Part shown: one piece after another, positions 52,637-61,802 of the stretch
How positions within the stretch are numbered: position 1 is the first letter of the stretch
Layout of the letters: each line of letters begins with the position of its first letter
Assembly: GCA_964435285.1 (NCBI GenBank)
Contig: CAYSYA010000001.1
Location: 124,001 to 188,000 of the forward strand
DNA length: 64,000 bases
Reading direction: 5' to 3'
From: GCA-2718035 sp964435285
GTDB lineage: Bacteria; Bacteroidota; Bacteroidia; Flavobacteriales; TMED113
Made by a program: the position numbers and the translations under genes
The notes under the pieces: model-generated
Database searches by the model: none
What the model was told of the DNA's origin: nothing
Seen by the model: only the letters and a program-made list of their open reading frames with translations

Positions 52637-54127
52637 ATGTATAAATTAACTAAAGATATTAAGCAATTATCAACTTTATTAATTCTTATTGGGATTTCTG
52701 CAATTTCATATGGATTTTTTCACTCATTTTCTGTGATAAGTGATGATGAGATTAAGAGTGCAGTAAAAGATATAGCAAAAGAATTAAAATTAGAATATAA
52801 AGCTGATTATAAACAGGAAAATAAAATTTACTTAGATGATAACGATCAGCTAATTGTAAATAAAGATGAGTCAAATTATGCTAAATCCAACACAAAAGAC
52901 CTTGATGTTGATTACTCAGAATTAATTTATAAGGTGGAAAAAAAATTGAATTGTCATATTGACAAGAGTCATATACATAGTGTTGGCGATGTTATTTATG
53001 CTGCTAAACATTATTTTCATGCTAAACACCAAAGGCCCTGGTCTAGTTTATTGATTTGTACCTTATTTTTTCTGATGATTTCTGTTGCGGCTACACTTTG
53101 GTGGGCACTGCAATATGTTGCTCAAGCAGGTTGGTCTGCTCTTTTATTAAGAATTCCTATGGCTATTAGTTCTTTTATACCATACGCTGCAACAATATTA
53201 ATTTTTATAATTATAACAGCGGGGTTACATTGGCACCATACTTTTCATTGGATGGCTGAAGGAATTATGGACCCAACAGATCCTTATTATGATGAAATAA
53301 TAGCTAATAAGTCTTCGTACTTAAATATTCCTTTCTTTTTAATTAGAGCCTTTATTTGTCTTGTAGGTTGGTATTTATTTGCGAGTTATTTAAAAAAGTT
53401 TTCTTTGAGTGAAGATAAATTTGGAGGTGGAACTAAATGGTATGACAAAAGTTATAAAGTAGCAGTTTTATTTGTTCTATTTTTAGGGATAACATCTTCA
53501 ACTGCAGGATGGGACTGGATTATGTCTATTGACACACATTGGTTCAGTACACTATTTTCATGGTATGCATTAGCATCTTTTTTTGTTTCAGCATGTGCTT
53601 TTATTGCTATCATAACAATTTATTTAATGTACCAAGGTTATTTTAAAGAATTAAATGATAGTCATATGCATGATTTTGGAAGATATTTATTAGCATTTAG
53701 TATTTTTTGGACGTATCTTTGGTTCGCCCAATATATGTTAATTTGGTACTCCAATATACCAGAGGAAGTAGCTTACTATCAAGAAAGGTATGATTATTAT
53801 TATCCATTGATAATGATTACCCTAATGATAAATTTTATAGCACCTTTTTTACTGTTAATGAATCGTTCATCAAAAAGATCGAAAGGAAAAGTGATTTTTG
53901 TTGCTTGTTTGATTGTTATAGGTCATTTCTTCGATGTATTTCTCATGATTACACCGGGGACCATGCATGATCATTGGCACTTAGGTTTTGTTGAGATTGG
54001 AACGTTTTTAGGATTTTTAGGTTTTTTCCTTTTAATAGTATTTAGGAATCTTTCTAAATACCAATTAATTCAAAAAAATCATCCTATGTTAGGAGAAAGT
54101 GAGCACCATGAAATACATATACATTAA
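52637..54127 (+). CDS. actF: Alternative complex III subunit ActF (NrfD-like)
   Basis: ActF is the second large membrane subunit, related to ActC. An N-terminal helix (about 12-32) is followed by about 100 polar residues and then a helical bundle of roughly ten segments. Conserved-looking blocks are RPWSSLLICTLFFLMISVAA, TLWWALQYVAQAGWSALLLR and HWHHTFHWMAEG. The C-terminus is His-rich (SEHHEIHIH). The length of 496 is normal. It touches the stop codon of actE and precedes coxB by 10 bases. Confidence 0.93.
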   Translation: MYKLTKDIKQLSTLLILIGISAISYGFFHSFSVISDDEIKSAVKDIAKELKLEYKADYKQENKIYLDDNDQLIVNKDESNYAKSNTKDLDVDYSELIYKVEKKLNCHIDKSHIHSVGDVIYAAKHYFHAKHQRPWSSLLICTLFFLMISVAATLWWALQYVAQAGWSALLLRIPMAISSFIPYAATILIFIIITAGLHWHHTFHWMAEGIMDPTDPYYDEIIANKSSYLNIPFFLIRAFICLVGWYLFASYLKKFSLSEDKFGGGTKWYDKSYKVAVLFVLFLGITSSTAGWDWIMSIDTHWFSTLFSWYALASFFVSACAFIAIITIYLMYQGYFKELNDSHMHDFGRYLLAFSIFWTYLWFAQYMLIWYSNIPEEVAYYQERYDYYYPLIMITLMINFIAPFLLLMNRSSKRSKGKVIFVACLIVIGHFFDVFLMITPGTMHDHWHLGFVEIGTFLGFLGFFLLIVFRNLSKYQLIQKNHPMLGESEHHEIHIH

Positions 54128-54137
54128 ATAAAAAACT

Positions 54138-55292
54138 GTGGATTTAAACTTTATTTTAAAAATAGCAATTGGTCTTTTAGTAATAATAACTTTTTTTCAG
54201 GTTATTAGGTTAATTGAGTTATCTTCAAGATTAGCTGAAAATAAGGATCAGGTTACGGACAAATCAAATTTCTATAATGGTTTGTTACTTTTATTATCAG
54301 GCATTGGTTTGTTAGCCTTTTTCTTTTGGCAAAGAGCTGAATGGGGTCATCTGACTTTACAAGCTCCCGCTTCTGAGCATGGCGTCCTAATAGATCAATT
54401 ATGGCATACGACGATGGGGCTCATAATTGTTGTTTTTCTTGTTTTACAACCAGTATTATTTGGTTTTTCTTATTTCTATAGAGGAAGAAAGAATAGAAAA
54501 GCATATTTTATAAGTCATAATAATAAGTTAGAAATCTTTTGGACGGCAATACCTACAGTTGTTTTATCTGGCTTGATTGTTTATGGATTAATAGTTTGGG
54601 GAAATGTGACCGATGTAAATAATGCTAAAGATGGGATGTATATGGAGGTTTACGCAAAGCAATTTGGATGGACAGTTAGATACGCTGGAGAAGATAATAA
54701 ATTAGGTGATGGTCATGTTAGATTTTATGCTCCAACAAACCCTTTGGGAGTCGTTACTGAAAATATGTATAAACTACAATCTGCAGAATTAGATTCAAAA
54801 ATCAGTAGTGATAAAGAAAAATTATTAGTTGAAAAAAATATTGCAAAGAAAAAAAGTATTTCTGAAAGGATAGAAAGAAACATTGCTAAACAAAAAATGT
54901 ATAAAGCATATTATAATTCAATTTCTGAAGAAGAAAGATTAGCTGGTGAGGACGATATTGTAGTCTCTGAACTTTATTTACCTGTGAACCAAAAGGTAGC
55001 AATGAAATTTAGATCGCAAGATGTTATTCATTCTGCTTACATGCCTCACTTTAGAGCGCAGATGAATTGTGTTCCTGGACTTTCCACTCAGTTTGTATTT
55101 ACCCCGACAATGACTACAAAAGAATATCAAGAATATCTAGGTAATCCTGATTTTGATTACGTTTTATTGTGTAATAAAATATGCGGTAATGCACATTATA
55201 ATATGAAAATGAAAATTGTTGTTGTTACTCAGGAAGAATATGATATTTGGATAAAAGAACAAGCAGAAACAAGAATGATAAAAAATATTTAG
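54138..55292 (+). CDS. coxB: Cytochrome c oxidase subunit II
   Basis: This subunit carries the CuA centre that accepts electrons for the aa3-type oxidase. The start is GTG at 54138. Four hydrophobic segments precede the periplasmic domain (about 5-25, 46-64, 90-112, 133-155), two more than the usual two helices. CuA ligands are H298 and C345-x3-C349-x3-H353-x2-M356. About 65 residues between strands (about 207-272) form a charged coiled-coil-like insertion rich in Lys, Glu and Ile. No cytochrome c domain is fused, so electrons must come from ActE/ActA or a separate carrier. Confidence 0.95.
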   Translation: MDLNFILKIAIGLLVIITFFQVIRLIELSSRLAENKDQVTDKSNFYNGLLLLLSGIGLLAFFFWQRAEWGHLTLQAPASEHGVLIDQLWHTTMGLIIVVFLVLQPVLFGFSYFYRGRKNRKAYFISHNNKLEIFWTAIPTVVLSGLIVYGLIVWGNVTDVNNAKDGMYMEVYAKQFGWTVRYAGEDNKLGDGHVRFYAPTNPLGVVTENMYKLQSAELDSKISSDKEKLLVEKNIAKKKSISERIERNIAKQKMYKAYYNSISEEERLAGEDDIVVSELYLPVNQKVAMKFRSQDVIHSAYMPHFRAQMNCVPGLSTQFVFTPTMTTKEYQEYLGNPDFDYVLLCNKICGNAHYNMKMKIVVVTQEEYDIWIKEQAETRMIKNI

Positions 55293-55294
55293 CT

Positions 55295-57061
55295 ATGGGA
55301 CATCATCATAAAGAAAACTTTTTTTCAAAATATATATTTAGTACTGACCATAAAATGATTTCCAAACAATTTCTAATTACAGGAATGTTTATGGGGGTTG
55401 TAGCTATGGTTTTATCTGCGCTATTTAGAATGCAGCTAGCTAATCCAGGATCTAAAAATCCTATTTTAGAATTTTTATTAGGTTCAAACTATGTTACTGA
55501 AGCAGGTGCGATGACACCAGATGCTTATTTAGCTTTAGTTACTATTCATGGTACTATAATGGTATTTTTTGTTTTAACGGGAGGTTTGAGTGGTACATTT
55601 GCAAATTTGCTAATTCCACTTCAATTAGGAGCTAGAGATATGGCTTCTGGATTTTTAAATATGTTGTCTTATTGGTTCTTCTTTTTATCAAGTGCTATTA
55701 TGATTGCTTCTTTTTTTGTTACAGGAGGTCCTGCAAGTTCTGGATGGACAATATATCCCCCTTTAAGTGCGATGGAGCTTGCAATTGATGGTTCAGGTTT
55801 AGGTATGGATTTGTGGTTGATTAGTATGACACTATTCATTGTTTCTTCTTTGCTAGGTGGTTTAAATTATATAGTTACTATTTTAAACTTAAGAACAAAG
55901 GGAATGTCAATGACTAGAATGCCTCTTACTATGTGGGCAATTTTTGTCACAGCTATTTTAGGTGTTCTTTCATTTCCAGTTTTATTATCAGCTGCACTTT
56001 TATTAGTTTTTGATAGAACTATGGGAACTAGTTTTTACTTGTCTGATATTATGTTAGCTGAGAATGGTATCATGCAGGTATTAGCGCACGATGGAGGAAG
56101 TCCTGTTCTTTTCCAACATTTATTTTGGTTCTTAGGTCATCCGGAAGTATATATTGTTCTTTTACCTGCTCTTGGTATTACTTCTGAAATTATAGCAACT
56201 AATTCAAGAAAACCAATTTTTGGATATAGAGCTATGGTTGGTTCTATATTTGCTATTGGGTTTTTATCTTTCATAGTTTGGGGGCACCATATGTTTATTA
56301 CTGGTATGAATCCCTTTTTAGGATCTGTTTTTGTCTTCACTACTTTATTAATAGCTATTCCGTCTGCTATTAAAGTATTTAATTATATTGCTACTCTTTG
56401 GAGAGGTAATTTGCAATTTACACCTGCAATGTTATTTTCAATTGCATTAGTTTCTACTTTTATTACTGGAGGTTTGACAGGTTTGATATTAGGGGATAGT
56501 GCCTTAGATATAAATGTTCATGACACCTATTTTGTAGTTGCTCATTTTCATATTGTTATGGGTCTTTCTGCAATATTTGGAATGTTAGCAGGAGTCTATC
56601 ATTGGTTTCCTAGGATGTATGGGAGGCTAATGAATTTAAAATTAGGATATGTTCATTTTTGGGGAACCTTCATTTGTGCTTATGGTACTTTTTTTCCTAT
56701 GCATTTTTTAGGAATGGCTGGTTTGCCTAGAAGGTATTATGATAACTCAGCATACCCTATGTTTGAAGAGTTAATAAGTATTAATGAAGTTGTTAGTTTT
56801 TTTGCTATAGCAGGAGCAATAGTACAGGTTATCTTTTTCTTTAATTTCTTCTATAGTATGTATAGAGGTACTAAATCACCACAAAATCCTTGGAGGTCTA
56901 ATACACTTGAATGGACTGCTCCAGTTGAGCATATTCATGGCAATTGGCCGGGTGAAATTCCTACTGTTCATAGATGGGCTTATGATTATTCAAAGCCTGG
57001 TAAAAAAGAAGATTTTGTTCCTCAAAATGTACCTTTAAGCAAAGGAGAAGAGGAACATTAA
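55295..57061 (+). CDS. coxA: Cytochrome c oxidase subunit I
   Basis: This is the catalytic subunit with heme a and the heme a3-CuB site. I start at ATG 55295 (MGHHHKENF), two bases after the coxB stop; a longer frame from TTG inside coxB is unlikely. Key sites are the heme a histidine in VTIHGTIMVFF, the CuB His and the cross-linked Tyr in LGHPEVYIVLLPALG, the His pair in WGHHMFITG, and the two histidines in VVAHFHIVMG. The GHPEVY glutamate and tyrosine mark an A-type oxidase. It has 588 residues. Genes for subunits III and IV are not adjacent. Confidence 0.96.
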   Translation: MGHHHKENFFSKYIFSTDHKMISKQFLITGMFMGVVAMVLSALFRMQLANPGSKNPILEFLLGSNYVTEAGAMTPDAYLALVTIHGTIMVFFVLTGGLSGTFANLLIPLQLGARDMASGFLNMLSYWFFFLSSAIMIASFFVTGGPASSGWTIYPPLSAMELAIDGSGLGMDLWLISMTLFIVSSLLGGLNYIVTILNLRTKGMSMTRMPLTMWAIFVTAILGVLSFPVLLSAALLLVFDRTMGTSFYLSDIMLAENGIMQVLAHDGGSPVLFQHLFWFLGHPEVYIVLLPALGITSEIIATNSRKPIFGYRAMVGSIFAIGFLSFIVWGHHMFITGMNPFLGSVFVFTTLLIAIPSAIKVFNYIATLWRGNLQFTPAMLFSIALVSTFITGGLTGLILGDSALDINVHDTYFVVAHFHIVMGLSAIFGMLAGVYHWFPRMYGRLMNLKLGYVHFWGTFICAYGTFFPMHFLGMAGLPRRYYDNSAYPMFEELISINEVVSFFAIAGAIVQVIFFFNFFYSMYRGTKSPQNPWRSNTLEWTAPVEHIHGNWPGEIPTVHRWAYDYSKPGKKEDFVPQNVPLSKGEEEH

Positions 57062-57093
57062 TAATATTCAATATATATTAATCATTTTCTGAA

Positions 57094-58110
57094 ATGACAG
57101 AAGAAAGTACTAATCTTCCTGAAGAATCTAATGAAGACAAAACTCTTCATGAATTAAGGCCTAAATTATTTAATGATTTTTCTGGTCAAGATTCTGTTGT
57201 AGACAATCTTAAAATTTTTGTACAAGCAGCAAATCAAAGAAACGAAGCGTTAGATCATGTCCTCCTTTATGGTCCACCTGGTTTAGGTAAAACTACATTA
57301 GCTTCAATTATTGCTAACGAATTAAATGCAAATTTAAAGTTTACTTCTGGACCCATATTAGATAAGCCTGGTGATTTAGCAGGTTTACTAACAAATTTAG
57401 AGGAAAGAGATGTTCTATTTATTGATGAAATACATAGATTAAGTCCTGTAGTAGAAGAATATCTGTATTCAGCTATGGAGGATTTTAGAATTGATATTAT
57501 GATAGAGAGCGGTCCTAGTGCTAAATCTGTACAAATAAATTTAAATAAGTTTACATTAATTGGAGCCACAACTAGGGCTGGCTTATTATCTGCACCATTG
57601 AGAGATAGGTTTGGTATTGTATCAAGACTTGAATACTATGGAGTTAATATATTATCTAAAATAGTAACTAGGTCTGCGAAAATTCTTGAAGTAGTGATTG
57701 AAAAATCATCTGCTGAAAAAATTGCAGGAAGAAGTAGAGGAACTCCTAGGATTTCAAATTCACTTTTAAAAAGAGTTAACGATTTTGCATTAATTAAAGG
57801 AGATGGTATAATTAATGATAAAATAACAGATTATGCATTAACATCTTTAAATGTAGACGTTAATGGTTTAAATCAAATGGATAAAGATATATTAATCACA
57901 ATTATTGATAAATTTAATGGCGGACCAGTTGGATTATCTACTATAGCGACTGCTGTTGGAGAAGAACCTAATACAATTGAAGAAATTTATGAACCATTCC
58001 TTATTCAACAAGGCTATTTAAAAAGAACTAAAAGAGGAAGACAAGCCACTCAATTAGCTTATGAATATTTAAATAGAAAATTAAAAGATACTGACAATAC
58101 TCTATTCTGA
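57094..58110 (+). CDS. ruvB: Holliday junction branch migration ATPase RuvB
   Basis: RuvB is the AAA+ motor that drives branch migration with RuvA. Features are the N-terminal LRPKLFNDFSGQDSVVDNL, Walker A GPPGLGKTT (about 60-68), Walker B LFIDEIHRLSP, sensor 1 LIGATTRAG and the winged-helix C-terminal domain ending in a basic tail. The length is 338. It lies 32 bases after coxA and may be transcribed with it. The last 9 bases overlap the convergent barrel gene. Confidence 0.97.
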   Translation: MTEESTNLPEESNEDKTLHELRPKLFNDFSGQDSVVDNLKIFVQAANQRNEALDHVLLYGPPGLGKTTLASIIANELNANLKFTSGPILDKPGDLAGLLTNLEERDVLFIDEIHRLSPVVEEYLYSAMEDFRIDIMIESGPSAKSVQINLNKFTLIGATTRAGLLSAPLRDRFGIVSRLEYYGVNILSKIVTRSAKILEVVIEKSSAEKIAGRSRGTPRISNSLLKRVNDFALIKGDGIINDKITDYALTSLNVDVNGLNQMDKDILITIIDKFNGGPVGLSTIATAVGEEPNTIEEIYEPFLIQQGYLKRTKRGRQATQLAYEYLNRKLKDTDNTLF

Positions 58111-58728
58111 GTTGTTAAAATTATATAAGATATTTATACTTATTGTAGTATTATATTGTCCACGGTTAAACCTATAAGTTTCTCCTGAAGAATGTTTTCG
58201 TATTGGAATAATTGAATTAGTAGCTCTAATATTAGCAGAGTATTTTTTATTTATTTTGTAATTTAATCCAAATAAAAAACAATATTCTAATTTATTCACT
58301 TCTCTAGAGTTGTCTACATAATAGTCAATTTCTTCTCTTTGAAAAACTAGAACATTAATTTCATTTCCTATTTCAATTTCTATTTTTTTGTTAAGATTAA
58401 AACAAAATAAAACAGGTATTCCAATGTAATCAAGCTTAAGATTATAATCATTTATGAAATTATAATTTAAATTATCTATGTAGTTATCTTGTTCAGAATA
58501 GTTAATTATTTCTCTGCTTCCTTTAGATAGGTATTGTAGTTCTAAATTAATTTTGTACCAGTTAATTTCCCTGCTTACATACAATCCTAATCTTGGTCCA
58601 ATTTTATTAAATCCACTTAACTGATCTCCGGAGACTTGTGAAAGAGAAACCCCGCAAATTAAACCAGAATTAAAATTCTGAGAAAATATACAAAAAGGAA
58701 AAAAAAATATAAATAAATAAAACTTCAA
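58102..58728 (-). CDS. Small outer membrane beta-barrel protein
   Basis: I place the start at TTG 58728, one base after the stop of the Omp28 gene. From there the protein opens with a perfect signal peptide (MKFYLFIFFFPFCIFSQ), whereas a longer frame would put a polar stretch before it. The 208 residues have alternating strands such as GLYVSREINWYKINLELQYL, resembling porin-family/PorT-like small barrels of Bacteroidota. The C-terminal strand ends TISINILYNF. It is the last gene of a four-gene - strand operon. Function and partners are unknown. Confidence 0.7.
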   Translation of the reverse strand: MKFYLFIFFFPFCIFSQNFNSGLICGVSLSQVSGDQLSGFNKIGPRLGLYVSREINWYKINLELQYLSKGSREIINYSEQDNYIDNLNYNFINDYNLKLDYIGIPVLFCFNLNKKIEIEIGNEINVLVFQREEIDYYVDNSREVNKLEYCFLFGLNYKINKKYSANIRATNSIIPIRKHSSGETYRFNRGQYNTTISINILYNFNNSE

Positions 58729-58729
58729 T

Positions 58730-59581
58730 TTATAATTGTACGAATGAATCAATATTTTTTTTTGAAGCTTGAATAATTTCTTTAGTTTCTTCATCGTAAA
58801 CATAGGCTATAATTGAGCAGTTTGAAATATCATTAATAGTATTAGGATTTGTTAAATCATAACTTTTATATATAATTGAATCCGTAAATTCAATTGACTC
58901 TCCCCAGGTGTTGTTAACAGAGCTTCTAAGAACATGATTATGTTCGTAATTTTCAATCAATTCATCTCCGTCATATTGTCCTGAGATTATAAAGTCTTCG
59001 GAAATTACTACCGCTAATTTATAGCTTCCATTTAAATCATTAAGTTTTTCAATTTCAATATTTATCTGTAATGGTGTTGAGTTTGAATTTTTGTTAAAAG
59101 AAATATTAATGTCTAAATCAGGAGCTATAGTATTATTATTTGAGTCAAATAAAAGATTATGAATTTCAGAAGAAATTTCAAATGGTTGAAAAAATTTTCC
59201 GCTATTGATTCTATTTACTAATGCAGAAGGGAATCCCCAAAACCCAAATTCTTCAGCAATTTCAGTTGCTTCAGTGGTTCTAAAATCTGTAGATAAGGGA
59301 CCACTTTCATTTGGACTAGTGAAGTCTTGATTAAATGGATGGTAAGCTAAAATAATAATATGGTCACAATAAGTTTCATAAATATTTTCTATAATTCTAG
59401 CTCCATTTGGACAGTTACTGCATTTATGTCCAGTATATTCTTCAATTAAAATTGTTTTAATAGGAATTGAACTATTAGAATCTCCACAGCAGTTTAGACA
59501 TCCCTCAGTAAATGGTCCGGAAATATTATCGCATGAAATACTAAAAATTAAAATTAAAATAATGTAATTAAATTTATTCAT
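58730..59581 (-). CDS. Omp28-like lipoprotein with thioredoxin-fold CxxC
   Basis: The signal ends in SISC with lipidated Cys17. A cysteine cluster (GCLNCCGD) follows. The Omp28 family core starts at ILIEEYTGHKCSNCPNGA, where CSNC is a thioredoxin-like C-x2-C, and the fold continues with AYHPFNQDF and FWGFPSALVNR. The C-terminal half is beta-rich. Omp28 of Porphyromonas is an outer membrane antigen; its activity is unclear. The gene touches the DUF6029 gene at its 5' side and the barrel gene at its 3' side, so they are one operon with a thioredoxin-like TlpA protein. Confidence 0.83.
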   Translation of the reverse strand: MNKFNYIILILIFSISCDNISGPFTEGCLNCCGDSNSSIPIKTILIEEYTGHKCSNCPNGARIIENIYETYCDHIIILAYHPFNQDFTSPNESGPLSTDFRTTEATEIAEEFGFWGFPSALVNRINSGKFFQPFEISSEIHNLLFDSNNNTIAPDLDINISFNKNSNSTPLQINIEIEKLNDLNGSYKLAVVISEDFIISGQYDGDELIENYEHNHVLRSSVNNTWGESIEFTDSIIYKSYDLTNPNTINDISNCSIIAYVYDEETKEIIQASKKNIDSFVQL

Positions 59582-61213
59582 TTAAAAAGAGCTTGTGATA
59601 TTAATACTAAATCCATTCGAAGCAGGTACTTCTCTACAAATACCTCCAACACAAAAAAGACCTGCTCTAACTTTTCCATATCTTAATTCAACTCTGTGTG
59701 AATTTTTTATAAAACCTGTAGTAACAGAGTAGTAGTGAGTAGGTGAAGTTGGGTTTCCATAATTATATAAATCTTGAATTGAAAAAAATATATTTTTTAA
59801 GTTAGCTTCAATTAAGCCCATTCCCCAGTTACCTAAATGTTGTTTTGTTTGTAAATGTTGAAGTTCAGATTTGATAGTATATCTTGGTTTAAATTTATAT
59901 TCAGTTTCTAAAATAAATATGTTAGCAAATATTTTTTCATGCTCACCGTCCTCTGTTAATTTTTGAGCTTTTAAAACTTTATCGTTATTAAATACATTAA
60001 TATAAGTTGTTTGAAGCTTAAATTTCTTATTAACTTTTTTCTTAATAATTAAATTTAATTCTTGAAATAGTTTTTCGTCACCAAAATCCAGGAATCTTGA
60101 TCGATATCCTAATGTTCCGGGTTGGCCAATTATATCAGAATCTTCTGGGTTGTTTTTGTATAGTGTATAGCAATTTGAAAAATTTAAATTTAATTCAGTT
60201 CCATATTTACCACCAAGTTTACTTTTTTTAGGTATTTTATAAAAAATATCAAATTGCATACCTAACTCTCCATTTGGTTGGGTCACATATGGGTAAATAG
60301 TAGCAAGTGAATAGCTTTGTTGTTTATTTAATGAAGTTAGAAAGTTAATATTTAATTGTTGTAGCGTTGCATCTCTGTCTGAGCGAAAGTTCATATTATC
60401 TACTCTTTTACCGCTTAAAACGAGCCCTAAACCTTTTTGTGAATAACTTCCTGACATGATAATTGAATTACCATTTTTATATATATAATTATTTGTGAAT
60501 GAAGGATCATTAATCTTATATGCATATTCACTTTCAAATGCCCAGCCTCCTCTTGAAATATTCATTCTTCCAGACCAAGCTCCAACATTTTCTGGCAATA
60601 TAAAAAAAGGATCATTATCTTGTTGTGACTTAGTAACAAAGCTTCCGCCTAAACTTATTGAGGTTTTAGATTTTTTGAATAGATAATCATTTATGTAAAT
60701 TTGAGTATCAAATCCTTTAATTTGTCCTTCACCAAGTTCCCAATAATTTCTTTGTTTTCCAATTAAACCTGTTATGTCAATTCCGGTTGAAGGTTTGTAT
60801 TTAATTCTAGCACCATAAATAGAATTGTCAACTCCAAGATTTGGATCATAATAAGACCTTAAGAGAATACCACTTCCAAATTGATCATAAAAATTACCAA
60901 GTGTTATATCAATATTCCATTTTTGAAACCGAATGAATTTATAAGCAATACCTTCTCCCTCGTATTCTTCAAAGCCTGGTATAGGGTTACGATAAAATTC
61001 AAGTCTAGTTCCAACTTTCAAATAATTTTTATAGTTCAAGGAAAAATTTAATTGAGATTTTATATTTGGGTCTCTTTTTTCAGCACCGATTGATAAGTCT
61101 TCTTGAAAAGTTTGGGCATTAATTTGTAAATCACCAAGGAAAAATAAATTACTCTGTGAAGATAGGTTATAGATAATTAAAAAATTCAAAATTAGAAAGT
61201 GAAAATTCTTCAA
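59582..61213 (-). CDS. DUF6029-family outer membrane barrel protein
   Basis: A signal peptide (about 1-20, ending LSSQ) precedes about 520 residues of regular amphipathic beta strands, ending in an aromatic C-terminal strand (SINITSSF), as in outer membrane barrels. Blocks such as GDLQINAQTFQED and GNFYDQFGSGILLRSYYDPN look like DUF6029 of Flavobacteriales, which is of unknown function. It lies between the TlpA-like gene (6 bases) and the Omp28-like gene (0 bases). The clustering suggests that the barrel and the two thioredoxin-fold proteins work together at the cell envelope. Confidence 0.75.
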   Translation of the reverse strand: MKNFHFLILNFLIIYNLSSQSNLFFLGDLQINAQTFQEDLSIGAEKRDPNIKSQLNFSLNYKNYLKVGTRLEFYRNPIPGFEEYEGEGIAYKFIRFQKWNIDITLGNFYDQFGSGILLRSYYDPNLGVDNSIYGARIKYKPSTGIDITGLIGKQRNYWELGEGQIKGFDTQIYINDYLFKKSKTSISLGGSFVTKSQQDNDPFFILPENVGAWSGRMNISRGGWAFESEYAYKINDPSFTNNYIYKNGNSIIMSGSYSQKGLGLVLSGKRVDNMNFRSDRDATLQQLNINFLTSLNKQQSYSLATIYPYVTQPNGELGMQFDIFYKIPKKSKLGGKYGTELNLNFSNCYTLYKNNPEDSDIIGQPGTLGYRSRFLDFGDEKLFQELNLIIKKKVNKKFKLQTTYINVFNNDKVLKAQKLTEDGEHEKIFANIFILETEYKFKPRYTIKSELQHLQTKQHLGNWGMGLIEANLKNIFFSIQDLYNYGNPTSPTHYYSVTTGFIKNSHRVELRYGKVRAGLFCVGGICREVPASNGFSINITSSF

Positions 61214-61219
61214 AATAAA

Positions 61220-61705
61220 TTATTTAATAAGTTTTATTATTTTATCATATAATTCTTCTTCTTGGCCGTCAGTGTATCCAACGTGTTCTGAAATAATTTC
61301 ATTTTTTCCATTTAGTAAGAATGTGTGAGGGATTTGATTTATACCTAAAGCTCTTTTAAAATCACTATTTGGATCATGATAAATTTCATATTCCCATCCT
61401 TTTGTATTGACAAAAGGTTTTAATTTAGATGTGTTTCTGGAGTCATCTATTGAAATAGCAATAAGTTTTACGTTTGTTTCATCCTGCCAATCTTCATAAA
61501 TTTCTGAAATGGCTTCTAGTTCTTTGATGCAATTTTTACACCATAGTGCCCAAAAACTAATTATAATAGGGTGGCCGTTATTGTCAAATGAAGCAGTGTT
61601 TATAGTTTTTCCGTCAAGTGTTTTTATGTCAACTGAAGGAATAACTTGGGAGACTGATATATGTGAAAAAAATATTACTACAAATAAAATATTCAAAAAT
61701 TTCAT
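61220..61705 (-). CDS. TlpA-family periplasmic thioredoxin
   Basis: This 161-residue exported protein has a signal peptide (1-20, ending SVSQ) and a thioredoxin fold. The active site is W55-C56-K-N-C59 in FWALWCKNCIKEL. The cis-Pro region is in NQIPHTFLLNGKNEI. TlpA proteins reduce or isomerise disulfides in the periplasm and often serve cytochrome assembly. It is the first gene of a four-gene - strand operon with the DUF6029 barrel, the Omp28-like lipoprotein and a small barrel. I infer that it keeps the Cys-rich Omp28 protein in the right redox state. Confidence 0.88.
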   Translation of the reverse strand: MKFLNILFVVIFFSHISVSQVIPSVDIKTLDGKTINTASFDNNGHPIIISFWALWCKNCIKELEAISEIYEDWQDETNVKLIAISIDDSRNTSKLKPFVNTKGWEYEIYHDPNSDFKRALGINQIPHTFLLNGKNEIISEHVGYTDGQEEELYDKIIKLIK

Positions 61706-61747
61706 AACATAAATGTTTAGCTATTTAACATAATTCTAATATTGTTT

Positions 61748-61786
61748 AAATATAAAAGCCCCTAAAATAAAGGGGCTTTTATATTT
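61748..61786. terminator. Terminator after the T9SS thioredoxin gene
   Basis: A 15-base perfect inverted repeat has arms at 61748-61762 and 61772-61786 with a GCCCC/GGGGC core and a 9-base loop. Reading on the - strand it follows the stop at 61803 and ends in a T-rich arm, so it should end that transcript. It also has T residues on the + strand. Confidence 0.8.
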
Positions 61787-61802
61787 TTTTGAAACAAAAA
61801 AT

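Noticed and set aside
55247..55294. A longer CoxA starting at TTG inside coxB
   Set aside because: The added residues are polar and lie within the end of coxB; the ATG at 55295 starts MGHHHKENF two bases after the coxB stop.
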